Source of the DNA: Priestia aryabhattai
GTDB taxonomy: Bacteria > Bacillota > Bacilli > Bacillales > Bacillaceae_H
Length of the DNA: 64,000 nt
Assembly (NCBI RefSeq): GCF_023715685.1
Contig: NZ_JAMBOQ010000002.1
Coordinates: forward strand, 868,001-932,000
Direction: 5' to 3'
Each line of letters starts with the position of its first letter. The first letter of the stretch is position 1. Under the pieces are notes generated by a model. It did no database searches and was not told the DNA's origin. It saw only the letters and a list, made by a program, of their open reading frames with translations. The position numbers and the translations under genes are program-made. Below are positions 54,451 to 63,194 of this stretch, one piece after another.

Positions 54451-54543
54451 CAAAAAGTATTGATGCAGATAATATAGCTTGAATTTTCCTTACTATCTGT
54501 AAATGATTACGCTTACATAAAAAGGTTAAGGGGGAAGAACGCA

Positions 54544-55305
54544 TTGAGTAAAGTAGATTTAAACTGTGATTTAGGGGAAAGCTTTGGTGCTTATCACATT
54601 GGCAATGATGAAGCGATCTTAGATTATGTGACGTCTGTGAACGTAGCCTGTGGATTTCACGCAGGGGATCCGAGCGTCATGAGAAAAACGGTAAGATTGG
54701 CTGCTGAAAAAAAGGTGCAAATTGGTGCTCATCCTGGTCTACAGGACCTTATCGGTTTTGGACGTAGAAACATGAATATTTCACCTCAAGAAGCCTACGA
54801 TATTGTGGTATATCAAATCGGTGCATTAAACGGTTTTTTGCAAGCAGAAGGGGTATCAATGCAGCATGTAAAGCCCCACGGTGCACTATATAACATGGCT
54901 GCTAAAAACAAAGCATTGTCTGAAGCGATAGCAAAAGCTGTTTACAACGTAAATCCTGAACTGATTTTATTTGGGCTATCTGGAAGTGAGCTCATTCAAG
55001 CAGGTAACAAAATTGGGCTAAAAACGGCCAATGAGGTATTTGCAGACCGTACCTATCAATTAGACGGTTCTCTCACTGCTCGCACTGAACCAAATGCTTT
55101 AATCGAAAATGATGACGAAGCTGTTTTTCAAGTTATTACAATGGTGAAAGAAGGGAAAGTAAAATCTCAGCAAGGCAAGGATATAGAGTTACAAGCAGAT
55201 ACAATTTGTATTCACGGAGACGGGGCTCACGCACTTGAATTTGCTCGTCACGTGAACCGTTCTTTAAAAGCATCAGAAGTAGTAGTTAAAGCTATTTCAC
55301 AATAA
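54544..55305 (+). CDS. pxpA: 5-oxoprolinase subunit A
   Basis: A 253-residue LamB/YcsF family protein. [19 protein letters not shown] at the N-terminus, [13 protein letters not shown] and [11 protein letters not shown] are signatures of PxpA. With PxpB and PxpC it forms the ATP-dependent enzyme that opens 5-oxoproline (pyroglutamate) to glutamate. The TTG at 54544 is the start, with AAGGGGGAAG upstream. It heads a seven-gene operon. Confidence 0.94.
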   Translation: MSKVDLNCDLGESFGAYHIGNDEAILDYVTSVNVACGFHAGDPSVMRKTVRLAAEKKVQIGAHPGLQDLIGFGRRNMNISPQEAYDIVVYQIGALNGFLQAEGVSMQHVKPHGALYNMAAKNKALSEAIAKAVYNVNPELILFGLSGSELIQAGNKIGLKTANEVFADRTYQLDGSLTARTEPNALIENDDEAVFQVITMVKEGKVKSQQGKDIELQADTICIHGDGAHALEFARHVNRSLKASEVVVKAISQ

Positions 55306-55335
55306 AAACTACATACAATCAGGAGGAAGATGATA

Positions 55336-56568
55336 TTGGAGCCAATTAAAAAATCAACACCTCAGCAAAAGCTTTCGGCTGCGCCTAAAGTAAACTGGAC
55401 GTTAATGCTTGGAGCCGCTTTTTTAATGGCCACATCGGCTATTGGACCAGGCTTTTTAACTCAAACTACCGTATTCACACAAAATTTAGCAGCAAGTTTT
55501 GGATTTGTTATTTTAATTTCAATTATCCTTGATATCTTTGCTCAAACCAACGTATGGAGGATTATTGCTGTCTCTGAAAAACGCGGACAAGAGATCGCCA
55601 ACATGGTATTTCCAGGATTAGGGTACGTGCTCGCTATTTTAATTGTAATCGGCGGACTTGCATTTAATATTGGAAATATTGCTGGTGCCGGGCTTGGTTT
55701 AAATGCGATTACAGGTATTTCTCCAACAGCCGGGGCTGCAATTAGTGCAGTAATTGCTGTATTAATCTTCGTTGTAAAAGAAGCTGGAAAAGCAATGGAT
55801 CGCTTCACGCAAATTGCAGGTTTTGTCATGATTGGACTGATGGTATATGTAGCAGCTACGACTTCACCTCCCGTTGGAGAAGCTGTGGTGAAAACTTTTG
55901 CTCCTGATAAAATCGACATCATTGCTATCGTTACGCTTGTTGGAGGAACTGTCGGTGGTTACATTACTTTTGCTGGCGGACATCGTCTTTTAGATGCTGG
56001 TGTAAAAGGCATCGATTCTTTACCTCAGGTAACAAAAAGCTCTGTAACAGGAATTCTGATTACTTCCGTTATGCGAATCGCTTTGTTTTTAGCTGTACTT
56101 GGCGTTGTGTCTAAAGGGCTGCAAATCGACCCGGCCAACCCTCCAGCATCCGTGTTTCAGCTCGCAGCAGGAAACGTCGGCTATAAAATTTTTGGGATTG
56201 TCATGTGGTCTGCTGCTATTACGTCTGTGGTAGGAGCTGCTTATACATCCGTTTCATTTATTCAAACCTTTAGTGAAAAACTTAATAAGAACTCAAACTG
56301 GATTATTATTGGTTTTATTATTATTTCAACTCTGTCGTTTGTCTTAATTGGAAAACCTGTAAAAGTTCTTCTTTTAGTTGGAGCACTCAATGGATTAATT
56401 TTGCCCGTTGCTCTTGGGACATTACTGATTGCTGCCTACAAAAAAAGCATCGTTGGCGATTATAAACACCCTTTATGGCTCACCATTTCTGGTGTACTTG
56501 TGGTTATTGTGATGGCTTTAATGGGCGGCTATACGTTAATGGATCAAATTCCTCAATTATTTAAATAA
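55336..56568 (+). CDS. NRAMP-fold transporter (YcsG-like), metal-site residues missing
   Basis: A 410-residue, 11-helix protein of the NRAMP superfamily. Helix 1 reads [13 protein letters not shown] where true NRAMP metal importers have DPGN, and helix 6 reads [17 protein letters not shown] where they have MPH. Both metal-ligand motifs are therefore lost, so metal transport is doubtful. Being between pxpA and a D-glutamate cyclase-family gene, uptake of 5-oxoproline or another organic substrate is a reasonable guess. The TTG at 55336 is preferred because AGGAGG is 9 bases upstream; ATG 55330 is too close. Confidence 0.85.
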   Translation: MEPIKKSTPQQKLSAAPKVNWTLMLGAAFLMATSAIGPGFLTQTTVFTQNLAASFGFVILISIILDIFAQTNVWRIIAVSEKRGQEIANMVFPGLGYVLAILIVIGGLAFNIGNIAGAGLGLNAITGISPTAGAAISAVIAVLIFVVKEAGKAMDRFTQIAGFVMIGLMVYVAATTSPPVGEAVVKTFAPDKIDIIAIVTLVGGTVGGYITFAGGHRLLDAGVKGIDSLPQVTKSSVTGILITSVMRIALFLAVLGVVSKGLQIDPANPPASVFQLAAGNVGYKIFGIVMWSAAITSVVGAAYTSVSFIQTFSEKLNKNSNWIIIGFIIISTLSFVLIGKPVKVLLLVGALNGLILPVALGTLLIAAYKKSIVGDYKHPLWLTISGVLVVIVMALMGGYTLMDQIPQLFK

Positions 56569-56575
56569 AACAAGG

Positions 56576-56602
56576 TGCCCGCACGTAAGTTGCGTGCGGG
56601 CA
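56576..56602 (+). other. Strong intercistronic hairpin without T run
   Basis: TGCCCGCACG pairs with CGTGCGGGCA around TAAGTTG, between the transporter and the DUF1445 gene. No T run follows, so it is more likely an mRNA stability or processing element than a terminator. Confidence 0.6.
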
Positions 56603-56620
56603 ATGATGGGAGATAGAAAT

Positions 56621-57412
56621 ATGACAAACCTTTCACAACTAACTCCAGCTGAACTCCGTCAGCAAATCCGTAACAATCTGCTTATTCAGCCAACAGCAGG
56701 CATGGCAAACGGCTATACTCAAGCTAATTTAGCTATTTTACCAAAGAAGCAAGCTTTTGACTTTCTACTGTTCTGTCAGCGTAATCCTAAATCTTGTCCT
56801 CTTTTAGATGTAACAGACGTTGGGTCTTCGGTGCCAAAGTTTGCAGCTCCGTCGGGAGATATTCGTACAGACATCCCAAAGTATCGAATCTATGAAAATG
56901 GGGAACTAGTAAAAGAAGTAACCGATATCACAGACTACTGGACAGAAGATATGGTTGCTTTTCTTATCGGCTGCAGTTTTACATTTGAACACGCACTTTT
57001 AAACAATGACATACCCGTTCGTCACATTGAAGAAAATTGTAATGTGCCTATGTATAAAACAAATATTTCGTGCACTGAAGCAGGGATATTCCGCGGCTCG
57101 ACGGTAGTTAGTATGCGTCCAATTCCTCAGCGAGACGTAGTGCGGGCAGTCCAAGTAACTTCACGTTTTCCAGCTGTACATGGGGGACCTGTTCACATTG
57201 GAGATCCCGCTGCGATAGGGATTAAAGACGTTCAATCTCCGGATTTTGGTGATGCCGTTTCCATTAAGGAAGGCGAAGTTCCTGTATTTTGGGCTTGTGG
57301 TGTAACCCCTCAAGCTGTAGCAATGGAAACAAAACCTTCTATTATGATTACACATGCTCCGGGGCATATGTTTATTACCGATATTCGAGATGAAAAACTA
57401 GGTGTTTTATAA
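56621..57412 (+). CDS. DUF1445 (YcsI) family, D-glutamate cyclase-like
   Basis: A 263-residue protein of the DUF1445/YcsI family, annotated as putative hydro-lyase. Visible blocks are [14 protein letters not shown] [42 protein letters not shown] and FWACGVTPQ. The human relative is D-glutamate cyclase, which makes 5-oxo-D-proline, the same compound class handled by PxpABC. That makes a D-glutamate/5-oxoproline step plausible. ATG 56621 follows GGGAGATAG. Confidence 0.85.
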   Translation: MTNLSQLTPAELRQQIRNNLLIQPTAGMANGYTQANLAILPKKQAFDFLLFCQRNPKSCPLLDVTDVGSSVPKFAAPSGDIRTDIPKYRIYENGELVKEVTDITDYWTEDMVAFLIGCSFTFEHALLNNDIPVRHIEENCNVPMYKTNISCTEAGIFRGSTVVSMRPIPQRDVVRAVQVTSRFPAVHGGPVHIGDPAAIGIKDVQSPDFGDAVSIKEGEVPVFWACGVTPQAVAMETKPSIMITHAPGHMFITDIRDEKLGVL

Positions 57413-57429
57413 AAGAAAGAGGTGTAGAT

Positions 57430-58185
57430 ATGAATCAAACCGTAACAAAAGCATCGGCTGTAATTTCTCCGCTTGGCGACTCAGCGCTTGTTATAACGTT
57501 TGGAGACAGTATTCAGTACGATATTCATAAACAAATCAAAACGTGTAAAGATTCCATAGAATTAAATCCTTTCCCTGGGTTTATTGAATGCGTGCCGGCA
57601 TTTACGAATCTTACAATCTTCTATAACCCTCTTGAAGTTGTAGCAGCTGTGAGAAAAAAGCAGAAGAAGGAATTTGTTTCTCCTTTTGAAGTAGTGTCTT
57701 CTATCGTTCAAAGTAAACTAGAGAACGAACAGACAGAAAAAGAGTTAGCTCATCGTACGGTTTCCATTCCAGTTTGCTACGGAAGAGAGTATGGACCTGA
57801 CCTTGAATATGTCGCTCGTCACCATAACTTAACAACTGAAGAGGTAATTAGTATTCATTCTGAAGGCGAATACTTAGCGTACATGATTGGGTTTGCTCCT
57901 GGATTCCCATTTCTCGGAGGATTGTCTGAAAAGATTGCTACACCTCGCCGGTCGTCTCCTCGCACCTCTATTCCTGCCGGCTCGGTTGGTATTGCGGGAA
58001 TGCAAACAGGAGTGTATCCTATTTCCACTCCAGGAGGATGGCAATTAATTGGCCAAACGCCTATTAAACTGTTTTTACCACAACAAAATCCGCCCAGTTT
58101 GCTGCAAGCTGGGGATATTGTGAAATTCGAGCCTATCTCTAAAGAAGAGTATCAAGAAATACAGGCAAAGGAGGGGGGAAAATGA
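57430..58185 (+). CDS. pxpB: 5-oxoprolinase subunit B (KipI/AHS1 family)
   Basis: A 251-residue KipI-type protein. ISPLGDSALVITFGDSI at the N-terminus and IGFAPGFPFLGGL, TSIPAGSVGIAG and PISTPGGWQLIG are family signatures. In B. subtilis the homologue KipI also inhibits the sporulation kinase KinA. The domain (AHS1) is the same as in the carboxyltransferase part of urea carboxylase. Its end overlaps pxpC by 4 bases, so the pair is made in equal amounts. Confidence 0.94.
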   Translation: MNQTVTKASAVISPLGDSALVITFGDSIQYDIHKQIKTCKDSIELNPFPGFIECVPAFTNLTIFYNPLEVVAAVRKKQKKEFVSPFEVVSSIVQSKLENEQTEKELAHRTVSIPVCYGREYGPDLEYVARHHNLTTEEVISIHSEGEYLAYMIGFAPGFPFLGGLSEKIATPRRSSPRTSIPAGSVGIAGMQTGVYPISTPGGWQLIGQTPIKLFLPQQNPPSLLQAGDIVKFEPISKEEYQEIQAKEGGK

Positions 58186-59177
58186 GTATACGAGTCAGTA
58201 AAGCCGGGTTATTAACGAGCATTCAAGATTTAGGAAGAAGAGGATTTCAACAGCACGGTGTGATTGTAAGCGGTGCAATGGATTCTTATTCTCTCCGAAT
58301 TGCTAATTTACTAGTTGGTAACGATGAAAAAGAAGCGGGACTTGAAGTTACTCTAGTGGGGCCTACCCTTGAAATAGAAAGTGATTGTTTAGTGGCGATT
58401 ACCGGAGGAGATTTAACTCCTTCGATCAACGGAAAGCCAGTCCCAATGTGGAAACCTTTATTTATTCCAAAAGGAAGCATTTTATCATTTGGTCCTTGTA
58501 AAACCGGGTGTCGTTCCTATCTATCTGTAGCCGGGGGATTTGCCATTGATGAAGTATTGAATAGTAAAAGCACGTATTTGAGAGGCGAAATTGGTGGCTA
58601 CAAAGGAAGAGCCTTACAAACAGATGATGTTTTACCCCTATCTGTTCCAGCTGCTTCGAAGCCTGCTTTTCTTTCCAATGAACTAATAAACGGGGTATAT
58701 ACTTCTTCATGGTCCGTAAATTATAAGGAATTTGTTCATTTCACAAAGAAACCAGCGGTCCGTGTTATTAATGGCAGTCAATTTGATCTATTTACAGCTG
58801 AAAGCAAAAGTCATTTTACTCAAGAGCCTTTTAAAGTATCGAATCAATCAGATCGAATGGGCTATCGAATGGACGGACCTTCTCTTCAGCTTCAAGAAAA
58901 AAAAGAGTTATTGTCTGAAGCTGTTTCACAAGGTTCTGTTCAAGTTCCACCAGATGGAAATCCCATTATCCTGTTAGCAGACCGTCAAACTACGGGAGGA
59001 TATCCTAAAATCGCTCAAGTAATTACAGCGGATTTACCACTTTTAGCTCAAGTGAAGCCTGGAGAGTCCATTTACTTTTCTCACATTTCGCTTCATGAAG
59101 CAGAAAAAATCTATTTAGAAAAAGAACAGCTGCTTCAAGAATTGAAGATTGCTATTAACCTTGCCTCAATTAAATAA
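58182..59177 (+). CDS. pxpC: 5-oxoprolinase subunit C (KipA/AHS2 family)
   Basis: A 331-residue KipA-type protein. SKAGLLTSIQDLGRRGFQQHGV at the start (read as two halves), ITGGDLTPSINGKP, RSYLSVAGGF and GYRMDGPSL are characteristic, with LADRQTTGGYPKIAQV near the end. It forms the catalytic complex with PxpB and is homologous to the AHS2 domain of urea carboxylase. GGAGGGG precedes the ATG inside the pxpB end. Confidence 0.94.
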   Translation: MSIRVSKAGLLTSIQDLGRRGFQQHGVIVSGAMDSYSLRIANLLVGNDEKEAGLEVTLVGPTLEIESDCLVAITGGDLTPSINGKPVPMWKPLFIPKGSILSFGPCKTGCRSYLSVAGGFAIDEVLNSKSTYLRGEIGGYKGRALQTDDVLPLSVPAASKPAFLSNELINGVYTSSWSVNYKEFVHFTKKPAVRVINGSQFDLFTAESKSHFTQEPFKVSNQSDRMGYRMDGPSLQLQEKKELLSEAVSQGSVQVPPDGNPIILLADRQTTGGYPKIAQVITADLPLLAQVKPGESIYFSHISLHEAEKIYLEKEQLLQELKIAINLASIK

Positions 59178-59198
59178 CAAAAACGGGAGTGACAATAG

Positions 59199-59660
59199 AT
59201 GATAAACGTACGTGAATTGCAAGAAGTTGTTTCATTAATGAATGAATCTGGTATTCAAAAGCTCCATATTGAACATGAAGGGACAAAAGTTGTCATTGAT
59301 AAAGCAGGAATTCCTTTAGAGGACACAGCTGTTACAGAAGTAAAAACCGAGGAAGTAAAAGCCGTTGCCACTGAGCAAGTGCCTCAAGATTCTATGTCTG
59401 TAAACTCAGCAGAAAACAATGAAAAGCAAATTTTATCACCAATGGTCGGAACGTTTTACTCCAAGCCAGAAGCAGACGCCGATCCCTTTATTCAAGTAGG
59501 ACAAACAATTGAACGTGAAGATGTTGTATGTGTGATTGAAGCGATGAAGCTTTTTAACGAAGTAGATGCAGGAATTGAAGGAGAAGTGCTTGAAATTCTT
59601 GTGAAAGACGGAGATGTTGTTGAGTTTGGACAGCCTCTATTTACCGTAAAATCATACTAA
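59199..59660 (+). CDS. accB: Biotin carboxyl carrier protein (AccB-type)
   Basis: A 153-residue BCCP. A helical N-terminus and an Ala/Val/Glu-rich linker (about 40-78) lead to the biotinyl domain, with biotin on Lys117 in [10 protein letters not shown]. It lies between pxpC and a biotin carboxylase rather than in the accBC housekeeping locus, so it may be a second copy dedicated to this operon. AACGGGAGTG precedes the ATG. Confidence 0.92.
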   Translation: MINVRELQEVVSLMNESGIQKLHIEHEGTKVVIDKAGIPLEDTAVTEVKTEEVKAVATEQVPQDSMSVNSAENNEKQILSPMVGTFYSKPEADADPFIQVGQTIEREDVVCVIEAMKLFNEVDAGIEGEVLEILVKDGDVVEFGQPLFTVKSY

Positions 59661-59688
59661 AGTATACATACTGTCAGGAGGAGTCATT

Positions 59689-61053
59689 ATGTTCAAAAAG
59701 GTCTTAATCGCAAACCGCGGCGAGATTGCAGTTCGTATTATTCGGGCTTGTAAAGAAATAGGAATTGCAACCGTGGCAGTTTATTCAGAAGCAGACAAAG
59801 ATGCACTTCACGTGAAGCTAGCAGATGAGTCATTTTGTATTGGTAAAACACCTTCTAAAGAAAGCTACTTAAATATTCGTAATCTGCTTACCGTAGCGCA
59901 AGTAACCAAGGCAGACGCTGTTCATCCCGGCTACGGATTTTTAGCTGAAAATGCTGATTTTGCTGAGATGTGTGAATCCTATAACATCACCTTTATTGGT
60001 CCAAAAGCGGAAGCCATCCGTAAAATGGGAGCAAAAGCTGTAGCAAGAGATACAATGAAGCAAGCCGGCGTGCCTATTGTACCTGGAACGGAAGGACTGA
60101 TTGAAGATAGCAGCACCGCTATCCCAGTAGCACGAGAAATAGGCTATCCAATCATCGTAAAAGCCACAGCGGGCGGCGGTGGAAAAGGAATGCGGCTAGC
60201 TCATAGCGAAGAAGAGTTAGAAAAAGCGATTCGTCAAGCTCAGCATGAAGCAGAAACAGCCTTTGGAAACGGCGGAGTATACCTTGAAAAGTATTTAGAA
60301 GAACCGAAACACATCGAAATTCAAATTATTGCTGATGAAGAAGGGAATGTGGTTCATTTAGGTGAACGAGATTGTTCGATTCAACGACGTCATCAAAAAT
60401 TAGTAGAAGAAGCTCCGTCTCCTGTGGTAGATGAAAACCTTCGTGCTAAAATGGGCAAAGCGGCAGTCTCGGCAGCTAAAGCAGTCGATTATACAGGTGT
60501 CGGAACGGTTGAGTTTCTGTTAGATAAGCACGGACATTTTTACTTTATGGAAATGAACACACGGATTCAAGTTGAACACCCCGTTACAGAACTTGTAACA
60601 AACATTGATTTAATTAAAGAACAAATTTCGGTGGCAGCAGGTTACCCGCTATCATTTGCTCAGCGAGATGTTCAGTTAAAAGGATGGGCAATTGAGTGCC
60701 GAATCAATGCAGAAAATCCGGCTAAAAACTTTATGCCTTCTCCTGGAAAAGTCGAGATGTATTTACCTCCTGGCGGCTACGGGGTTCGTGTAGACAGCGC
60801 CGTTTACCCAGGCTATGAAATTTCTCCATTTTATGATTCAATGGTAGCGAAATTGATTGTAACAGGGAAAGATCGACATGAAGCGATTCAACGAATGAAA
60901 CGTGCGCTTAAAGAATTTATCATTATAGGTATTCATACAACCATTCCTTTTCATTTAGAATTACTGGATCATCCTTCGTTTAAGGAAGGGGATTTTACAA
61001 CCAAATTTCTAGAAAGTAATCCTATTTCAATTAAAGAACTAGAAATGGTATAA
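59689..61053 (+). CDS. accC: Biotin carboxylase (AccC-type)
   Basis: A 454-residue ATP-grasp biotin carboxylase of normal length. [20 protein letters not shown] at the start, the Gly-rich loop [14 protein letters not shown], and [16 protein letters not shown] are diagnostic. It carboxylates the biotin of the carrier encoded just upstream. No AccA/AccD carboxyltransferase is in the operon; the only candidate acceptor partners are PxpB/PxpC. AGGAGG precedes the ATG. The operon ends in the terminator after this gene. Confidence 0.94.
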   Translation: MFKKVLIANRGEIAVRIIRACKEIGIATVAVYSEADKDALHVKLADESFCIGKTPSKESYLNIRNLLTVAQVTKADAVHPGYGFLAENADFAEMCESYNITFIGPKAEAIRKMGAKAVARDTMKQAGVPIVPGTEGLIEDSSTAIPVAREIGYPIIVKATAGGGGKGMRLAHSEEELEKAIRQAQHEAETAFGNGGVYLEKYLEEPKHIEIQIIADEEGNVVHLGERDCSIQRRHQKLVEEAPSPVVDENLRAKMGKAAVSAAKAVDYTGVGTVEFLLDKHGHFYFMEMNTRIQVEHPVTELVTNIDLIKEQISVAAGYPLSFAQRDVQLKGWAIECRINAENPAKNFMPSPGKVEMYLPPGGYGVRVDSAVYPGYEISPFYDSMVAKLIVTGKDRHEAIQRMKRALKEFIIIGIHTTIPFHLELLDHPSFKEGDFTTKFLESNPISIKELEMV

Positions 61054-61054
61054 G

Positions 61055-61094
61055 AAAGGAAAGTGCTCTTGTAAGGGAGTGCTTTCCTTTTTTT
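61055..61094 (+). terminator. Terminator of the pxp-accBC operon
   Basis: AAGGAAAG and CTTTCCTT form the stem with an inner CTC/GAG extension, followed by a long T run. Confidence 0.85.
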
Positions 61095-61183
61095 CTTCAT
61101 GTATAATAAAAGAATATATCATTAGCTAGTAAGCTATACGTCTATCAAATACATGTATTCGCATAAATAAGGGAGAAGGTTTC

Positions 61184-61948
61184 ATGCAAGCTAACAATAA
61201 AACAGTCGTTAAATCCATGCAGATTCTCACGCTTTTTATCAAGTACCCTAAACTGACTTTCACAGAAATGATGGAATATTCAGGCGTTCCCAAAACCTCT
61301 TTGCATCGAATGATTGGCTCGCTTGAAGAGATGGGCTTTTTAACAAAAGATGCGCAAGGTTACTACTCGCTTGGACTTTTATTCTTACAATTTGGCCAGC
61401 TAGTGGCTAATCGTTTAGATATTAGAAGTATTGCGAGGCCTGTAATGGAAACGCTCCGAGACGACGTAGAAGAAGCGGTTAATTTAATTGTACGAGACGG
61501 GAATGAAGCTATGTATATTGAAAAAGTAGATACGCTTCATCCAGTGCGTCTCTATACATCAATTGGAAGGCGTTCACCTCTTTATGCAGGAGCCTGTTCA
61601 CGCATTATCTTGGCCCATTTACCTGAAAAAGAACAAGAGGAATATATTAATCAAACGGAGCTAACTCCAATAGGTATTGGAACCATTACAGATAAAAAGA
61701 AGCTAAGAAATGCATTAAAAGAAGCAAAAGAAAAAGGGTATACAATTAGCACCTCTGAATTAGAAAACTTTACAACATCCGTGAGTGCGCCAATTTTAAA
61801 TCATCAAAATGAAGTTGTTGCAGGCATTAGCGTAGCGGGAATTGAAGCGAGATTTCAAGGGGACAGACTGCCGTTCATTATTCAAAAAGTAACAGAAGCG
61901 GCGATCGTGATTTCTGAAAAGCTCGGTTATGGAGGATCATTTAAGTAG
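61184..61948 (+). CDS. IclR-family regulator (KipR-like)
   Basis: A 254-residue regulator. The winged helix-turn-helix (about 5-65: SMQILTLFIKYPKLTFTEM, GVPKTSLHRMIGSLEEMGFL) is followed by the IclR ligand-binding domain with GRRSPLYAGACSRIILAHLPE and VSAPILNHQNEVVAGISVAG. Its position after the pxp genes matches kipR, the B. subtilis repressor of that operon. GGAGAAGG precedes the ATG. It likely binds the repeat at 54.42 kb. Confidence 0.9.
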   Translation: MQANNKTVVKSMQILTLFIKYPKLTFTEMMEYSGVPKTSLHRMIGSLEEMGFLTKDAQGYYSLGLLFLQFGQLVANRLDIRSIARPVMETLRDDVEEAVNLIVRDGNEAMYIEKVDTLHPVRLYTSIGRRSPLYAGACSRIILAHLPEKEQEEYINQTELTPIGIGTITDKKKLRNALKEAKEKGYTISTSELENFTTSVSAPILNHQNEVVAGISVAGIEARFQGDRLPFIIQKVTEAAIVISEKLGYGGSFK

Positions 61949-61975
61949 CAGACATAGAAAAATGGAGGTAGACCA

Positions 61976-62785
61976 TTGAAACGATTAGAAGGTAAAACAG
62001 TCGCATTGGTAGGTCAGCGTAAAGTAGAAGAAATCAGCAAAATTGTTGAAAATCTTGGCGGGACTCCGCTTGTACGACCTGCACAAGGAACCATCTTTTT
62101 AGATGACACACATTTAGAAGCAGACATTAAAGAACTTGTAAAAGGAAATTATGATTGGTTTATTTTTACGACAGGCGTCGGCACAGAAATTCTTTATAAA
62201 ACGGCAGATAAGCTAGGGCTAGCTGACGAATTCCTTTCTTCTTTACAAGCAGCCAATATTGCTGCACGCGGGTATAAAACTGTAAATATGTTAAAAAAGC
62301 TTGGAATTACTCCAACCGTTCGAGATGATGATGGAAGTACAGCAGGACTAGTCAGGGCCCTTCATTCGTTTTCTTTTGAAGGAAAACATGTAGCGCTTCA
62401 GCTTCACGGAGACCCTGCACCAAAGTTGATTGACTTTCTTTCAAATCAAAAAGCCCAGTTTAAAGAGGTTTTACCGTATCAGCATATTCCTCCACAAGCA
62501 GAAGTGATGGAACAGCTTATAAACGAATTAATAAGCGGAAAAATCGACGCAGTCAATTTCACAAGCGCTCCGCAGGCCCGCTTTTTATTTTCGTTTGCAA
62601 GAGAATATGGGCAAGCTGATCATATTCGAGAACTCTTTGAAAGCTCTGTAGTAGCTGTGGCCGTTGGAAAAGTAACCGCTGCTGCTTTAAGAGAAGAAGG
62701 AGTAGGCCGTATTGTTATTCCTGATCAAGAAAGAATGGGAAGCGCAATTGTAGCTTTAGAACATTATTATCAGCAGCGTGATTAA
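61976..62785 (+). CDS. Uroporphyrinogen-III synthase-like protein (HemD family)
   Basis: A 269-residue HemD-fold protein with two lobes. GKTVALVGQRKVEEISKIVEN begins the first and the TSAPQARFLFSFA and VAVGKVTAAALREEGV segments are the typical second-half motifs. It may be a paralogue of the heme-operon enzyme; its place after an IclR gene does not fit heme synthesis obviously. The TTG at 61976 is the start, with TGGAGGT 7 bases upstream. Terminator follows. Confidence 0.85.
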   Translation: MKRLEGKTVALVGQRKVEEISKIVENLGGTPLVRPAQGTIFLDDTHLEADIKELVKGNYDWFIFTTGVGTEILYKTADKLGLADEFLSSLQAANIAARGYKTVNMLKKLGITPTVRDDDGSTAGLVRALHSFSFEGKHVALQLHGDPAPKLIDFLSNQKAQFKEVLPYQHIPPQAEVMEQLINELISGKIDAVNFTSAPQARFLFSFAREYGQADHIRELFESSVVAVAVGKVTAAALREEGVGRIVIPDQERMGSAIVALEHYYQQRD

Positions 62786-62820
62786 AAAAACCTTCTCGCC
62801 TCACAGCGAGAAGGTTTTTT
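62784..62820 (+). terminator. Terminator of the regulator/HemD pair
   Basis: AAAAAAACCTTCTCGC pairs with GCGAGAAGGTTTTTT around CTCACA. Confidence 0.93.
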
Positions 62821-63194
62821 GTATGACTTCATCCACATCTTGTCGAATATTGTTTATTAACTGCCTATCAACCTCTTTTTAAACACCTTCGAACGGGAAA
62901 TAAAAATAGATTTGTTACTATTTTAGAAAATCATTTTCAAATATTGTAAAAACAGTAGAAAAAGGTGAATGTACATGCAAGCGTTAAATGTTACATTACT
63001 GAAATACAATTGTAATATTGTTATTCTTTTTATCAACGTTTATCGTGGTATAATTTTCGTAGATTTTCATTAGCAGATTTAGCTATTTATCGACAAATAC
63101 AGTTAACTTTACATAAATTGTCAGACTTTTATACATATTGATACATAATTAGAAATTACTAGTTTAACAGAGCGAGAAAGTGGAGGAATTCATA
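62821..63194 (+). promoter_or_regulatory. Long upstream region of cwlO
   Basis: A 374-base gene-free region. TATAAT at 63049-63054 would start transcription about 63061, leaving a leader of some 130 bases. AT-rich direct-repeat-like TGTTAC and TGTAAT words occur at 62992-63020, reminiscent of WalR sites, but I see no clean TGTWA-N5-TGTWA match. No riboswitch recognised. Confidence 0.4.

Noticed and set aside
62980..63060. WalR box upstream of cwlO
   Set aside because: TGTTAC and TGTAAT words are present but no pair has the required spacing and sequence.
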